A stretch of 6,332 nucleotides of DNA from Pseudofrankia asymbiotica (GTDB lineage: Bacteria; Actinomycetota; Actinomycetes; Frankiales; Frankiaceae), in NCBI RefSeq assembly GCF_001983105.1, contig NZ_MOMC01000025.1, positions 113,551 to 119,882 of the forward strand, written 5' to 3'. The translations under genes were made by a program, and so were the position numbers. Below the pieces are notes generated by a model. The model searched no databases and was not told where the DNA came from. It saw only the letters and a list, made by a program, of their open reading frames with translations. Of this stretch, positions 1 to 5,801 are shown piece by piece. Each line of letters starts with the position of its first letter. Positions within the stretch are counted from its first letter, which is position 1.

Positions 1-490
1 CCGCCATCTTCCACTCGAACCGGAACGTCAGGTAGGCCATCACCAGCACGAGGAAGATCACAAGACCCTCGATGGCCTTGTTCGTGATGGTGGATCCCCA
101 GGAGGCGCCGACCGTCGACACCGCGATGTCGGCGTCCTTCGCCCCGAAGTCCTCCGCCACCTGCCTGGTGACCGCGTCGGTCTGGGCGTCGGTGAGCACC
201 GGGGTCTGGACCCGCAGCTGCTTGCTGGTCTCCAGCTGCTGGATGACCGTGTCGTTCGGGTTCACCCCGGCCGAGTTCAGCGTGCCGCGGGCGTCCTCGA
301 CCGAGTGGCCGTTCGCCGGGAACTGGAAGACGGCGCCGCCGGAGAAGTCGATGCCCAGCGAGAAGCCGCGCACGATCATGCTGATGATGCAGATCGCCAG
401 CAGGATGCCCGAGAACAGGTACCAGATCTTGCGCCGACCGATGAAGTCGAACCAGAACTCGCCGCGGTAGAACCGGGTGATCGCCGACAT
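1..490 (-). CDS. secF: Protein translocase subunit SecF, N-terminal part (runs off window edge)
   Basis: The visible 163 residues are the N-terminal part of SecF, the membrane partner of SecD. SecDF uses the proton gradient to help pull preproteins out of the SecYEG channel on the outer face of the membrane. The sequence shows the typical SecF opening (FDFIGRRKIWY, residues 14-24), a first membrane helix at about 24-41, and the signature GIDFSGG at 46-52. A periplasmic-type domain spans about 55-130, and the second helix starts near 142 (GLVIFLVLVMAYL) and ends in FRFEWKMA. The remaining C-terminal part, containing the other membrane helices, lies outside the window. The ATG at 490-488 follows the secD stop by one base; GGGAG seven bases upstream, inside the secD end, is its ribosome binding site, so translational coupling to secD is likely. 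The call is secure; only the 3' end is missing. Confidence 0.97.
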   Translation of the reverse strand, partial: MSAITRFYRGEFWFDFIGRRKIWYLFSGILLAICIISMIVRGFSLGIDFSGGAVFQFPANGHSVEDARGTLNSAGVNPNDTVIQQLETSKQLRVQTPVLTDAQTDAVTRQVAEDFGAKDADIAVSTVGASWGSTITNKAIEGLVIFLVLVMAYLTFRFEWKMA

Positions 491-491
491 C

Positions 492-2369
492 TCAGGACTC
501 CCGCTTCTGTCCGGGTCTGGCGGCACGCGCCCCCGGCCGTTGGCCGGGCGGCACCCCGGTTGGCGCTCCCTGGGGTGTGGCGTTGCCGGCCGGCACTCCG
601 GCGGCCGGCACGGTGCCGACCCGGCGGGAGAGCCGGGGCCGTTCCCGGCCGTCGGTGCTGCCGCGTTTCGACGGGTTGAGGCCCGACCACTTCGGCGAGG
701 TGAACACCCGGCGGCGGACCAGCAGGGTCACCAGCGGCCTGGTGAAGACGAACACGATGACCACGTCGGACAGCGTCGAGAGCCCCAGGGTGAAGGCGAA
801 GCCGCGCACCGACCCGATGGAGACGATGTAGAGGACGGCGGCGGCGAGGAACGAGACCGTGTCCGCGGACAGGATCGTGCGCCGCGCCGCGGGCCAGGCC
901 CGCTCGACGGCCGCCCGCGTGGTCCGGCCCTGGGCGACCTCGTCCTTGATGCGCTCGAAGTAGACGACGAAGGAGTCCGCCGTCACGCCGACCGAGAGGA
1001 TCAGGCCGGCGATGCCGGCGAGGGTGAGCGTGAACCCGATCGCGTCGCCGAGCAGCGTCACCGTGGCGTAGATCAGCACGCCGCTGACCGCGAGGGAGGA
1101 GATCACGACGATGCCGAGCAGCCGGTAGTAGAAGAACGAGTAGAGGATGACCAGGCCGAGACCGATCCCGAGCGCCAGCAGGCCGCCCTTGAGCTCGTGG
1201 CGCCCGAGTGTCGGGGAGATCGACTCCGCCTGCGACTTCTCGAACGCCAGCGGCAGCGCGCCGTACTTCAGGACGTTGGCCAGGTCGTTGGCGTCGGACT
1301 GGGTGAAAGTACCGGAGATCTGGGCCGAGCCGGGGATGTGCTCGTTGGTCGTCGGCGCAGACTGGACGACGCCGTCGAGCACGATCGCCACCTGCTTGCC
1401 GACGGTGTCGTCGGTCAGCTTGGTGAACTTCTTCTGGCCCGAGCCGGTGAAGTCGACGTTGACGACCCACTCACCGGTCGTGACGTTGGTCGTGCCGCCG
1501 CTCGACAGCAGGCCCGCCGACGCGGTCTTCACGTCGGTGCCGATCACCTTCGCCGGCTTGAGCAGGTACTTCACGGTGCCGGTCCGGTCGCACGCGACGG
1601 TCCAGTCACCCGGCGCGTCGGTCGCGGTGCCGGAGGCCCGCAGCTCCGCCGGGGCACACGTCAGCTCGTCGTACTTCTTCTGGACCGCGGCGGGTGGCGT
1701 GTTGGGGTCGGCCGCCGCGCTGGCGCTCGCCGACGGCGCCGGGGTGGGCGTCGCGGCCGGGGTGGCGGCGGCGTTCGCGGCCGGCGTCGCGGTGGGCGAT
1801 GGCGGCGCCGTCGCGGTCGGTGACGACGCGGCGGCGGGGCTCACCGATGACGTCGGCGACGCGGTGGTGCCGGCGGTCGGCTGCCCGCTCGCCGGCGCCA
1901 GCGTGGAACCGGCCGACGGCGACGCCGAGGCGGTCGCGCCGGCGCTCGGGGTGGCCGTCGGGCTGGGCGCGGGCGCCGCGGCACCGGAGGTGGACACCTC
2001 GCGGAACCGGAGCTCGGCGGTCTGGCCTACGAGGTTGACCACGTCGGACCGGCCGCGGCCGGGCACCGAGATCTCGATCTGGTTGCCACTGCGCTTGACC
2101 TCGGACTCGGCGACGCCGAGGCCGTCGACTCGCTGACGGATGATGTCGACCGCCTTGTCGACGGCGCCGCTGTTGACCTTCTGGCCCGCCTGCGTCGACT
2201 TCGGCGTGAGAATGACGCTCGTCCCGCCCTGCAGGTCCAGGCCGAGGCGGGGCGTGAGCGTCCCGGTCAGGGCCATGATCCCGTACAGCACCGCGAGCAC
2301 GCCGCCGAGAAGACCCAGCCGGACCCAGAACGGCCGCGTCTCGCGCGATCGCGTCGACCGACGTGCCAA
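492..2369 (-). CDS. secD: Protein translocase subunit SecD
   Basis: SecD (625 aa) pairs with SecF and YajC to drive late steps of Sec-dependent export. Membrane helix 1 lies at about 15-36, followed by the family signature GLDLQGG (43-49). The extracytoplasmic P1 domain is split by a low-complexity Ala/Pro/Ser/Thr block at about 128-228. The second P1 half carries GVVQSAPTTNEHIPG (333-347) and ends in the conserved NVLKYGALPLAF (365-376). Five membrane helices follow between about 393 and 552, including the conserved TADSFVVYFERIKDE (463-477), whose Asp aligns with the charged residue implicated in proton coupling. A Pro/Gly/Arg-rich cytoplasmic tail covers about 555-625. The start is TTG: an in-frame TGA lies eight codons upstream, no ATG/GTG fits before helix 1, and AAGGGA sits six bases before it. 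The length exceeds the common range mainly because of the insert and tail. The only two cysteines (238, 260) are both extracytoplasmic. Confidence 0.97.
   Translation of the reverse strand: MARRSTRSRETRPFWVRLGLLGGVLAVLYGIMALTGTLTPRLGLDLQGGTSVILTPKSTQAGQKVNSGAVDKAVDIIRQRVDGLGVAESEVKRSGNQIEISVPGRGRSDVVNLVGQTAELRFREVSTSGAAAPAPSPTATPSAGATASASPSAGSTLAPASGQPTAGTTASPTSSVSPAAASSPTATAPPSPTATPAANAAATPAATPTPAPSASASAAADPNTPPAAVQKKYDELTCAPAELRASGTATDAPGDWTVACDRTGTVKYLLKPAKVIGTDVKTASAGLLSSGGTTNVTTGEWVVNVDFTGSGQKKFTKLTDDTVGKQVAIVLDGVVQSAPTTNEHIPGSAQISGTFTQSDANDLANVLKYGALPLAFEKSQAESISPTLGRHELKGGLLALGIGLGLVILYSFFYYRLLGIVVISSLAVSGVLIYATVTLLGDAIGFTLTLAGIAGLILSVGVTADSFVVYFERIKDEVAQGRTTRAAVERAWPAARRTILSADTVSFLAAAVLYIVSIGSVRGFAFTLGLSTLSDVVIVFVFTRPLVTLLVRRRVFTSPKWSGLNPSKRGSTDGRERPRLSRRVGTVPAAGVPAGNATPQGAPTGVPPGQRPGARAARPGQKRES
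1686..1988 (-). repeat. Ala/Pro/Ser/Thr low-complexity segment inside secD
   Basis: Residues about 128-228 of SecD are composed almost only of Ala, Pro, Ser, Thr and Gly, with recurring short units such as SPTATP, ATPAA and SAS. The frame stays open and conserved SecD sequence resumes on both sides, so this is an in-frame insertion and not a sequencing error. Proline/alanine-rich inserts at this place are known in actinobacterial SecD proteins. This one is long and probably disordered, and faces the outside of the membrane. Repetitive DNA of this kind is expected to vary in length between strains. Confidence 0.85.
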
Positions 2370-2375
2370 CGGATT

Positions 2376-2381
2376 TCCCTT
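2376..2381 (-). promoter_or_regulatory. Ribosome binding site that supports the TTG start of secD
   Basis: On the minus strand AAGGGA lies six bases before the TTG at 2369-2367. The next in-frame stop upstream is only eight codons away and no other start codon lies between, so this site decides the start of secD. Confidence 0.65.
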
Positions 2382-2387
2382 CTGCCC

Positions 2388-2410
2388 GCCGGGTCAACGA
2401 TGATCCCGGC
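2388..2410 (-). other. Small stem-loop upstream of secD
   Basis: GCCGGG (2388-2393) and CCCGGC (2405-2410) form a perfect 6-bp stem with an 11-base loop. It ends 18 bases before the secD start and leaves the ribosome binding site outside the stem. No run of T follows it, so it does not look like a classical terminator. In DNA this GC-rich such stems also arise by chance. Confidence 0.35.
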
Positions 2411-2463
2411 CGGAGCCAAACGTATCCGACGGGCGGCGGGATGAGGACGTTAGCCACCCAGCC

Positions 2464-2490
2464 TGCGTCGAATGCGTCGGATGCGTCTTT
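2464..2490. repeat. Three tandem 9-base units between yajC and secD
   Basis: TGCGTC occurs at 2464, 2473 and 2482 (plus strand), exactly nine bases apart, in the units TGCGTCGAA, TGCGTCGGA and TGCGTCTTT. The array sits about 20 bases after the yajC stop, next to a short AT-richer stretch (2487-2498) in an otherwise very GC-rich region. The 142-base spacer 2370-2511 holds this array and the secD-proximal stem-loop. I see no convincing promoter or small gene in it. Confidence 0.6.
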
Positions 2491-2511
2491 CTTCTTACGA
2501 CGCGCGGACGC

Positions 2512-2991
2512 CTACAGTTCCTTCTTCGGCGCCTTGCTCGCGTCGTCGGCCGCGGGACGCTCCTCGCTCGTCGTCTCGCCCGTCTCGTCCGTGGACGTTC
2601 CGGTCGGCACGGAGTCGGCGGTCGACGCCTCGTCATCCGGCGTCTCCGTCGTGTCCTCGTCGACACCGGTCGCCGGCGTGCTCACGATCCGGCCGATCGC
2701 GCCCCGGCTGAACCGGCACACGACATCCGGCGCGACCTCCAGGAGAACGTCCTGGCCGTCGACCTCGACGACCGTCCCGTACAGCCCGCCGCGGGTGATG
2801 ATGAGACTGCCTGGGCCGAGCTTCGACTGTTCCTGCTGGTTGGCCCGCGATCGGCGGCGTTGGATGGTGAAGAAGTACACCCCAACGAGAATGATCAGAA
2901 TCGGCAGCAGCCAGCTGCCGGCGCCGCCACCGCCCTTGTCGTCGGCTGCGATGTCGCCGGCCGCGATCGCGGCGGTTGCCATTACGTGCAC
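2512..2991 (-). CDS. yajC: Sec translocase accessory protein YajC
   Basis: YajC is a small single-span membrane protein that joins SecD and SecF in the holotranslocon. This 159-residue copy has a short N-terminal segment, one membrane helix at about 27-44 (WLLPILIILVGVYFFTI) and a basic stop-transfer QRRRSR. The conserved cytoplasmic YajC domain follows: LGPGSLIITRGGLYGTVVEVDG (58-79) and VLLEVAPDVVCRFSRGAIGRIV (82-103). From about 108 to 152 it carries a Thr/Glu/Asp-rich acidic tail ending in a basic KAPKKEL. Acidic, poorly conserved YajC tails are common in actinobacteria. The GTG start at 2991 is preferred over the ATG three codons later because a perfect AGGAGG lies eight bases before it. 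The gene follows ruvB after 116 bases and precedes secD by 142, so it probably heads a yajC-secD-secF unit, though read-through from ruvB is possible. Confidence 0.95.
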   Translation of the reverse strand: MHVMATAAIAAGDIAADDKGGGGAGSWLLPILIILVGVYFFTIQRRRSRANQQEQSKLGPGSLIITRGGLYGTVVEVDGQDVLLEVAPDVVCRFSRGAIGRIVSTPATGVDEDTTETPDDEASTADSVPTGTSTDETGETTSEERPAADDASKAPKKEL

Positions 2992-2999
2992 GTCCTGCT

Positions 3000-3005
3000 C
3001 CTCCT
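3000..3005 (-). promoter_or_regulatory. Perfect Shine-Dalgarno of yajC
   Basis: AGGAGG on the minus strand, eight bases before the GTG at 2991-2989 and seventeen before the alternative ATG at 2982. The spacing favours the GTG start. Confidence 0.8.
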
Positions 3006-3008
3006 AGG

Positions 3009-3044
3009 TGTCGCGGCCGATGTTACGTACCGTCGGCGGTGACA
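3009..3044. other. Imperfect inverted repeat just upstream of yajC
   Basis: TGTCGCGGCCGA (3009-3020) and TCGGCGGTGACA (3033-3044) are complementary at 10 of 12 positions around a 12-base centre, and one more outer pair (3008/3045) fits. The repeat begins three bases from the yajC Shine-Dalgarno. On the minus strand its centre contains GTAACAT, in which TAACAT could be a weak -10 box, but no matching -35 is visible. It may be an operator or an RNA leader structure. No function is claimed. Confidence 0.45.
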
Positions 3045-3052
3045 CGACGGGA

Positions 3053-3083
3053 GGCCCCTGCGTCGGGCGGCACCCACAGGGCC
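3053..3083 (-). terminator. Possible stem-loop terminator after ruvB
   Basis: On the minus strand GGCCCTG (3083-3077) can pair with CAGGGGCC (3060-3053), with one bulged base and a 16-base loop. It lies about 25 bases after the ruvB stop and before the presumed yajC transcription start. There is no T-run, so this is a weak, actinobacterial-style candidate only. Confidence 0.35.
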
Positions 3084-3107
3084 AACCGAGTGTGGCATTC
3101 CGGGTCT

Positions 3108-4202
3108 TCAGGCGGTACCGGCCTCGAAGCCCGGCTCGAAGAGGGGCGTGGGGAGGGTCTGGGAGCGGCCCAGTGGGTCGGCCGGAGGGTCGTAGCCGAG
3201 GTGCGTGAAGGCGGCCGGGGTGGCGACGCGGCCGCGGGCTGTCCTGGCGAGCAGACCGGCACGCAGCAGGAACGGCTCGGCCACGTCCTCCACGGTGTCC
3301 GGCTCCTCGCCCACGGCGACCGCGAGCGTGGTGAGCCCGACGGGGCCGCCGCCGAACCGCTTGACCAGCGCGGTGAGCACCGCCCGGTCGAGCCGGTCAA
3401 GCCCGAGCGGATCGACGTCGTACACCCGCAGAGCCGCCCTCGCGACCTCCAGAGTGATGATCCCGTCGGCGCGCACCTCGGCGTAGTCGCGGACCCGGCG
3501 CAGCAGCCGGTTGGCGATCCGGGGGGTGCCGCGGGAACGCCCCGCCACCTCGACCGCCCCCTCCGGCCGGAGCTCCAACCCGAGCAGCCGGGCGGAGCGG
3601 GTGAGCACGGCCGTCAACTCGTCGGTGTCGTAGAAGTCGAGATGGGCGGTGAAGCCGAAACGGTCGCGCAGCGGCCCGGTCAGCAGGCCCGCCCTCGTGG
3701 TGGCCCCGACCAGGGTGAACGGGGCGACGTCGAGCGGGATCGCGGTCGCGCCCGGGCCCTTGCCGAGCACCACGTCGACGCGGAAGTCCTCCATCGCGGA
3801 GTAGAGGAGTTCCTCGGCCGGGCGGGCGATCCGGTGGATCTCATCGATGAAGAGCACCTCGCCCGGGGCGAGCGCGGTGAGGACGGCGACCAGGTCACCG
3901 GCCCGCTCGATCGCCGGGCCGCTGGTGAGCCGCAGCGGCACCGCCATCTCCTGCGCGATGATCATCGCGAGGCTGGTCTTGCCGAGGCCGGGCGGCCCGG
4001 AGAACAGCACGTGGTCCGGCGGGTGCCCCCGGCCGCGGGCGCCGGCCATCATGATCGACAGCTGTTCCCGCGCCTTGCGCTGCCCGACGAACTCCGCCAG
4101 CGTCCTCGGCCGCAGCCCCGCCTCGAACGCGCGTTCCTCGGCGTCGGCGGCGGCCGTGACAAGCCCTTCCTCGCCTCCCATGCCCCCCACTGTCCCGTTC
4201 AC
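3108..4202 (-). CDS. ruvB: Holliday junction branch migration ATPase RuvB
   Basis: RuvB is the hexameric AAA+ motor that pumps DNA through a RuvA-bound Holliday junction. The order of motifs is complete: Walker A GPPGLGKT (69-76), Walker [10 protein letters not shown] (116-124), sensor 1 GATTR (166-170), the arginine-finger segment LRDRFGF (178-184) and sensor 2 [12 protein letters not shown] (225-236). A C-terminal winged-helix DNA-binding domain with [17 protein letters not shown] (284-300) and RTARGR (320-325) follows. The length of 364 aa is normal for actinobacteria. The start is uncertain: GTG at 4202 is the most upstream possible (an in-frame TAG lies two codons before it), but AGGGA directly abuts it. 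GTG at 4190 or ATG at 4181 are real alternatives and would place AGGGAG or a G-rich stretch ahead of the start. The gene follows ruvA after 85 bases, an unusually wide gap filled by a strong hairpin. Confidence 0.96.
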   Translation of the reverse strand: MNGTVGGMGGEEGLVTAAADAEERAFEAGLRPRTLAEFVGQRKAREQLSIMMAGARGRGHPPDHVLFSGPPGLGKTSLAMIIAQEMAVPLRLTSGPAIERAGDLVAVLTALAPGEVLFIDEIHRIARPAEELLYSAMEDFRVDVVLGKGPGATAIPLDVAPFTLVGATTRAGLLTGPLRDRFGFTAHLDFYDTDELTAVLTRSARLLGLELRPEGAVEVAGRSRGTPRIANRLLRRVRDYAEVRADGIITLEVARAALRVYDVDPLGLDRLDRAVLTALVKRFGGGPVGLTTLAVAVGEEPDTVEDVAEPFLLRAGLLARTARGRVATPAAFTHLGYDPPADPLGRSQTLPTPLFEPGFEAGTA

Positions 4203-4218
4203 TCCCTACCGCCCGGCC

Positions 4219-4245
4219 ACCGGGCCCGCGTGACGCGGGCCCGGT
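4219..4245 (-). other. Perfect 12-bp stem hairpin between ruvA and ruvB
   Basis: ACCGGGCCCGCG (4219-4230) and CGCGGGCCCGGT (4234-4245) are exact reverse complements separated by only three bases. It ends 16 bases before the earliest ruvB start and leaves the AGGGA stretch outside the stem. No T-run follows. It could be an intra-operon terminator or attenuator, an RNA processing or stability site, or a structure that blocks ribosome run-through. The other bases of the 85-base spacer (4203-4287) hold nothing I can identify. Confidence 0.8.
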
Positions 4246-4287
4246 ACCCAGCCTCGACGAGCGCGGCCATGGTCCACAAGGAGCCGC

Positions 4288-4908
4288 CTACCGCGGCCGC
4301 AGGACGGCGAGCGCGGCGCGCAGCAGGGCGGAGACGTCGCCCTCCGCGCCGTCGCCCGTCGCCTCCACGGCCTCCGCCGCCTCGCGGTTCGAGTACCCAA
4401 GGCCGACCAGCGCGTCCGTCACCTGCTCGGCGGCGGTCCGCGGCGTGGGCATGATCCGTCCCGAGGCGCCGGCGCCGAGGCCGGCACGCGGCGCCGCACC
4501 GCCCGCCGGCGGGCCGAGCTTGCCCTTGAGGTCCAGCACGATCCGCTGGGCGCCCTTGCGACCGATGCCAGGCACCTTCGTGAGCACCGCCAGGTCCTCC
4601 TCGGCGACGGCGCGGCGCACGTCGTCCGGCGACAGCACACCGAGGACGGCCTGCGCGAGCTTCGGGCCGACGCCGCCGGCGGCCTGGAGGATCTCGAAGA
4701 CCTCCCGCTCGTCCGCGTCCGCGAACCCGTACAGCGTCAGCTCGGTCTCGCGGACCACCAGCGCGGTCGCGAGCCGCGCCGGCTCGCCGGCCGCCAGCCC
4801 GGCCAGCGTCGCCGGGGTGCACTGCACCAGGAGCCCCACCCCGCCGACCTCGACCACGGCCGCCGTCGGCGACACCGACAGCACCGTGCCGGCGACCGAC
4901 GCGATCAC
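4288..4908 (-). CDS. ruvA: Holliday junction-binding protein RuvA
   Basis: RuvA (206 aa, the usual length) binds the four-way junction and loads RuvB rings on opposite arms. Domain I (1-64) starts [12 protein letters not shown] and ends in LTLYGF. Domain II holds two helix-hairpin-helix motifs: [17 protein letters not shown] (74-90) and [19 protein letters not shown] (109-127). A flexible Gly/Ala/Pro linker (about 132-155) leads to domain III (about 156-206, [20 protein letters not shown]), which contacts RuvB. The GTG start at 4908-4906 overlaps the ruvC stop as GTGA, gives the standard family N terminus, and has GGGGGA five bases upstream. A longer open frame up to 5025 exists but adds only an Arg-rich stretch antisense to nothing conserved, inside ruvC. 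At the acidic pin, the Glu-Asp pair typical of the family reads Glu-Thr-Glu (54-56). Confidence 0.96.
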   Translation of the reverse strand: MIASVAGTVLSVSPTAAVVEVGGVGLLVQCTPATLAGLAAGEPARLATALVVRETELTLYGFADADEREVFEILQAAGGVGPKLAQAVLGVLSPDDVRRAVAEEDLAVLTKVPGIGRKGAQRIVLDLKGKLGPPAGGAAPRAGLGAGASGRIMPTPRTAAEQVTDALVGLGYSNREAAEAVEATGDGAEGDVSALLRAALAVLRPR

Positions 4909-5477
4909 GCCGGTCCCCCGGCCGGCCGCGGCGCGGCGCCGCCGACGCGGGCGGCGCGGGCGGCGTTCGCGCCGGCCGCCGCGGCGCGCACCCGGGCGAG
5001 CGCGGGCCCGCGCCAGACATGGCACAGCGCGAGCGCGAGCGCGTCGGCGGCGTCCGCCGGCCTGGGCGGCGCCGCGAGGTCGAGCAGCTTCGTGATCATG
5101 AATGTGACCTGGCTCTTGTCCGCCCGGCCGCTGCCGGTGACGGCGGCCTTGACCTCGCTCGGGGTGTACAGGGCGACCGGCAGGCCGCGCCGCGCCGCGA
5201 GCACGATCGCGACCGCGCCGACCTGCGCGGTGCCCATCACGGTGCGCACGTTCGCCTGGGCGAACACCCGCTCCACCGCGACCGCGTCCGGACGGTGCCG
5301 GTCCAGCCAGGAGTCGATCTCCAGCGAGATGTCCCGCAGCCGGATCGCCACGTCCTCATCCGCCGGCGTCCGCGCGACCCCCACCTCGACCAGCGTCGCC
5401 CGCTGCCCCGCACCCCTACCGTCCACAACCCCAAGCCCACACCGCGTCAGCCCGGGATCGACACCGAGCACCCGCAC
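4905..5477 (-). CDS. ruvC: Crossover junction endodeoxyribonuclease RuvC
   Basis: RuvC is the dimeric metal-dependent nuclease that resolves Holliday junctions by paired symmetrical nicks. With the start chosen here it has 190 residues. The catalytic acids of the RNase H-like fold are all present: Asp7 in VLGVDPG, Glu69 in [13 protein letters not shown], and Asp142/Asp145 in [14 protein letters not shown]. The conserved [20 protein letters not shown] lies at about 105-124. The last 25 or so residues are an Ala/Arg/Gly-rich tail beyond the E. coli length of 173. The GTG at 5477 is preferred over ATG at 5507 because GGAGG sits eight bases before it and because it yields the family N terminus VRVLGVDPG. 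The stop overlaps the ruvA start by four bases. The gene lies directly downstream of a promoter with a LexA-type box, so it likely leads an SOS-inducible ruvCAB operon. Confidence 0.96.
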   Translation of the reverse strand: MRVLGVDPGLTRCGLGVVDGRGAGQRATLVEVGVARTPADEDVAIRLRDISLEIDSWLDRHRPDAVAVERVFAQANVRTVMGTAQVGAVAIVLAARRGLPVALYTPSEVKAAVTGSGRADKSQVTFMITKLLDLAAPPRPADAADALALALCHVWRGPALARVRAAAAGANAARAARVGGAAPRPAGGPA

Positions 5478-5485
5478 CCGTCGAA

Positions 5486-5490
5486 CCTCC
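5486..5490 (-). promoter_or_regulatory. Ribosome binding site that fixes the ruvC start
   Basis: GGAGG on the minus strand lies eight bases before the GTG at 5477-5475 and inside the longer reading frame that begins at 5507. The ATG at 5507 has only a weak purine stretch before it, so the GTG start is favoured. Confidence 0.75.
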
Positions 5491-5519
5491 ACCCAGGACG
5501 ACGGCATTCACCGAGATGG

Positions 5520-5533
5520 CGAACGCCTGTTCG
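5520..5533. promoter_or_regulatory. LexA-type SOS box at the ruvC promoter
   Basis: The minus strand reads CGAACAGGCGTTCG, a perfect dyad of CGAAC-N4-GTTCG. This matches the core of the actinobacterial LexA operator (TCGAAC-N4-GTTCGA). Only the outermost T and A of that consensus are missing; both are C here. It ends 43 bases before the ruvC start and begins one base after a TAGGAT -10 box, so it would cover the transcription start, where a repressor blocks RNA polymerase. LexA control of ruvCAB is established in mycobacteria and other bacteria. Confidence 0.85.
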
Positions 5534-5534
5534 G

Positions 5535-5540
5535 ATCCTA
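5535..5540 (-). promoter_or_regulatory. Probable -10 box of the ruvCAB promoter
   Basis: TAGGAT on the minus strand fits the actinobacterial TANNNT -10 pattern. A start site about seven bases on would fall inside the SOS box and give a leader of roughly 50 bases to ruvC. At 17-19 bases upstream no good TTGACA-like -35 is seen. The nearest is CTGACG, about 20 bases away. The mycobacterial PafBC-type -35 is also absent. Confidence 0.55.
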
Positions 5541-5564
5541 GTACGGGACGGGTCGGACATCGTC

Positions 5565-5579
5565 AGACACGCTGTGTCT
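5565..5579. other. 15-base dyad upstream of the ruvC promoter
   Basis: AGACAC (5565-5570) and GTGTCT (5574-5579) form an exact inverted repeat around three bases. It lies just upstream of where the -35 should be, about 37-51 bases before the predicted start site. That is a typical place for an activator or second regulator, but a small RNA hairpin or chance cannot be excluded. Confidence 0.5.
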
Positions 5580-5599
5580 TTGGTTCGCTCCGTCCGGGC

Positions 5600-5651
5600 G
5601 GCGCGCTCCAGCCCCTTACTCGCTTCGCTCCCCAGAGACCTCCGCGCGCCG
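5600..5651 (-). repeat. Inverted repeat around loop-motif copy 1
   Basis: GGCGCGC (5600-5606) pairs with GCGCGCC (5644-5650), and the next outer pair also fits. The 37-base loop contains the first CGCTTCGCTC copy at 5621-5630, within the mirror-symmetric CTCGCTTCGCTC. The long loop makes this hairpin weaker than the two that follow. Confidence 0.4.
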
Positions 5652-5689
5652 TCCTCCTACACTCACGGGCGCTACGGCGACCTCGCTGC

Positions 5690-5725
5690 GGCCCGACCCC
5701 GTTCGCTTCGCTCCGGGGCCGGGCC
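5690..5725 (-). repeat. Strong hairpin with loop-motif copy 2
   Basis: GGCCCG-A-CCCCG (5690-5701) pairs with CGGGG-C-CGGGCC (5714-5725): eleven of twelve positions are paired, with a single A/C mismatch. The 12-base loop TTCGCTTCGCTC contains CGCTTCGCTC (5704-5713). On the minus strand the loop includes GCGAAGC, a sequence known to form an unusually stable mini-hairpin. It could serve as a terminator or RNA-stabilising element after yebC. Confidence 0.75.
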
Positions 5726-5730
5726 TCCGC

Positions 5731-5742
5731 GAGGCGCGCCTC
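5731..5742. repeat. 12-base perfect palindrome
   Basis: GAGGCGCGCCTC is its own reverse complement. It lies between the second and third hairpins. The surrounding sequence repeats CCTCCGCG on both sides (5724-5731 and 5739-5746). Confidence 0.5.
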
Positions 5743-5801
5743 CGCGCCCAGCACGGTCACCCGCCGCTGAACGTCACCAGACCGAGGGCGCAGCACCCGC
5801 G

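Noticed and set aside
477..1823. Long plus-strand open frame antisense to secD
   Set aside because: Its translation is Arg/Gly/Asp-rich without any domain and it lies opposite well-conserved SecD codons. Frames like this, and the one at 2976-4454 opposite ruvB, are expected from third-position GC bias.
2406..2440. Promoter for secD around TACGTT on the minus strand
   Set aside because: The hexamer fits TANNNT but nothing resembling a -35 lies 16-19 bases upstream. The match is expected by chance.
2394..2666. Possible secDF-regulating arrest peptide between yajC and secD
   Set aside because: Some bacteria, including actinobacteria, have a small stalling peptide gene before secDF. The only frame ending here is an Arg-rich shadow of yajC with no signal peptide and no RAPP/RAPG-like arrest motif near its end.
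4909..5025. Upstream extension of ruvA to 5025
   Set aside because: It adds 39 mainly Arg/Ala residues translated from within ruvC. The GTG at 4908 gives the family N terminus and a coupled GTGA overlap.
5541..5565. PafBC-type (RecA-independent) damage promoter before ruvC
   Set aside because: The TTGTCRGTG element expected eight bases before the -10 box is not there. Only the LexA-type box is supported.
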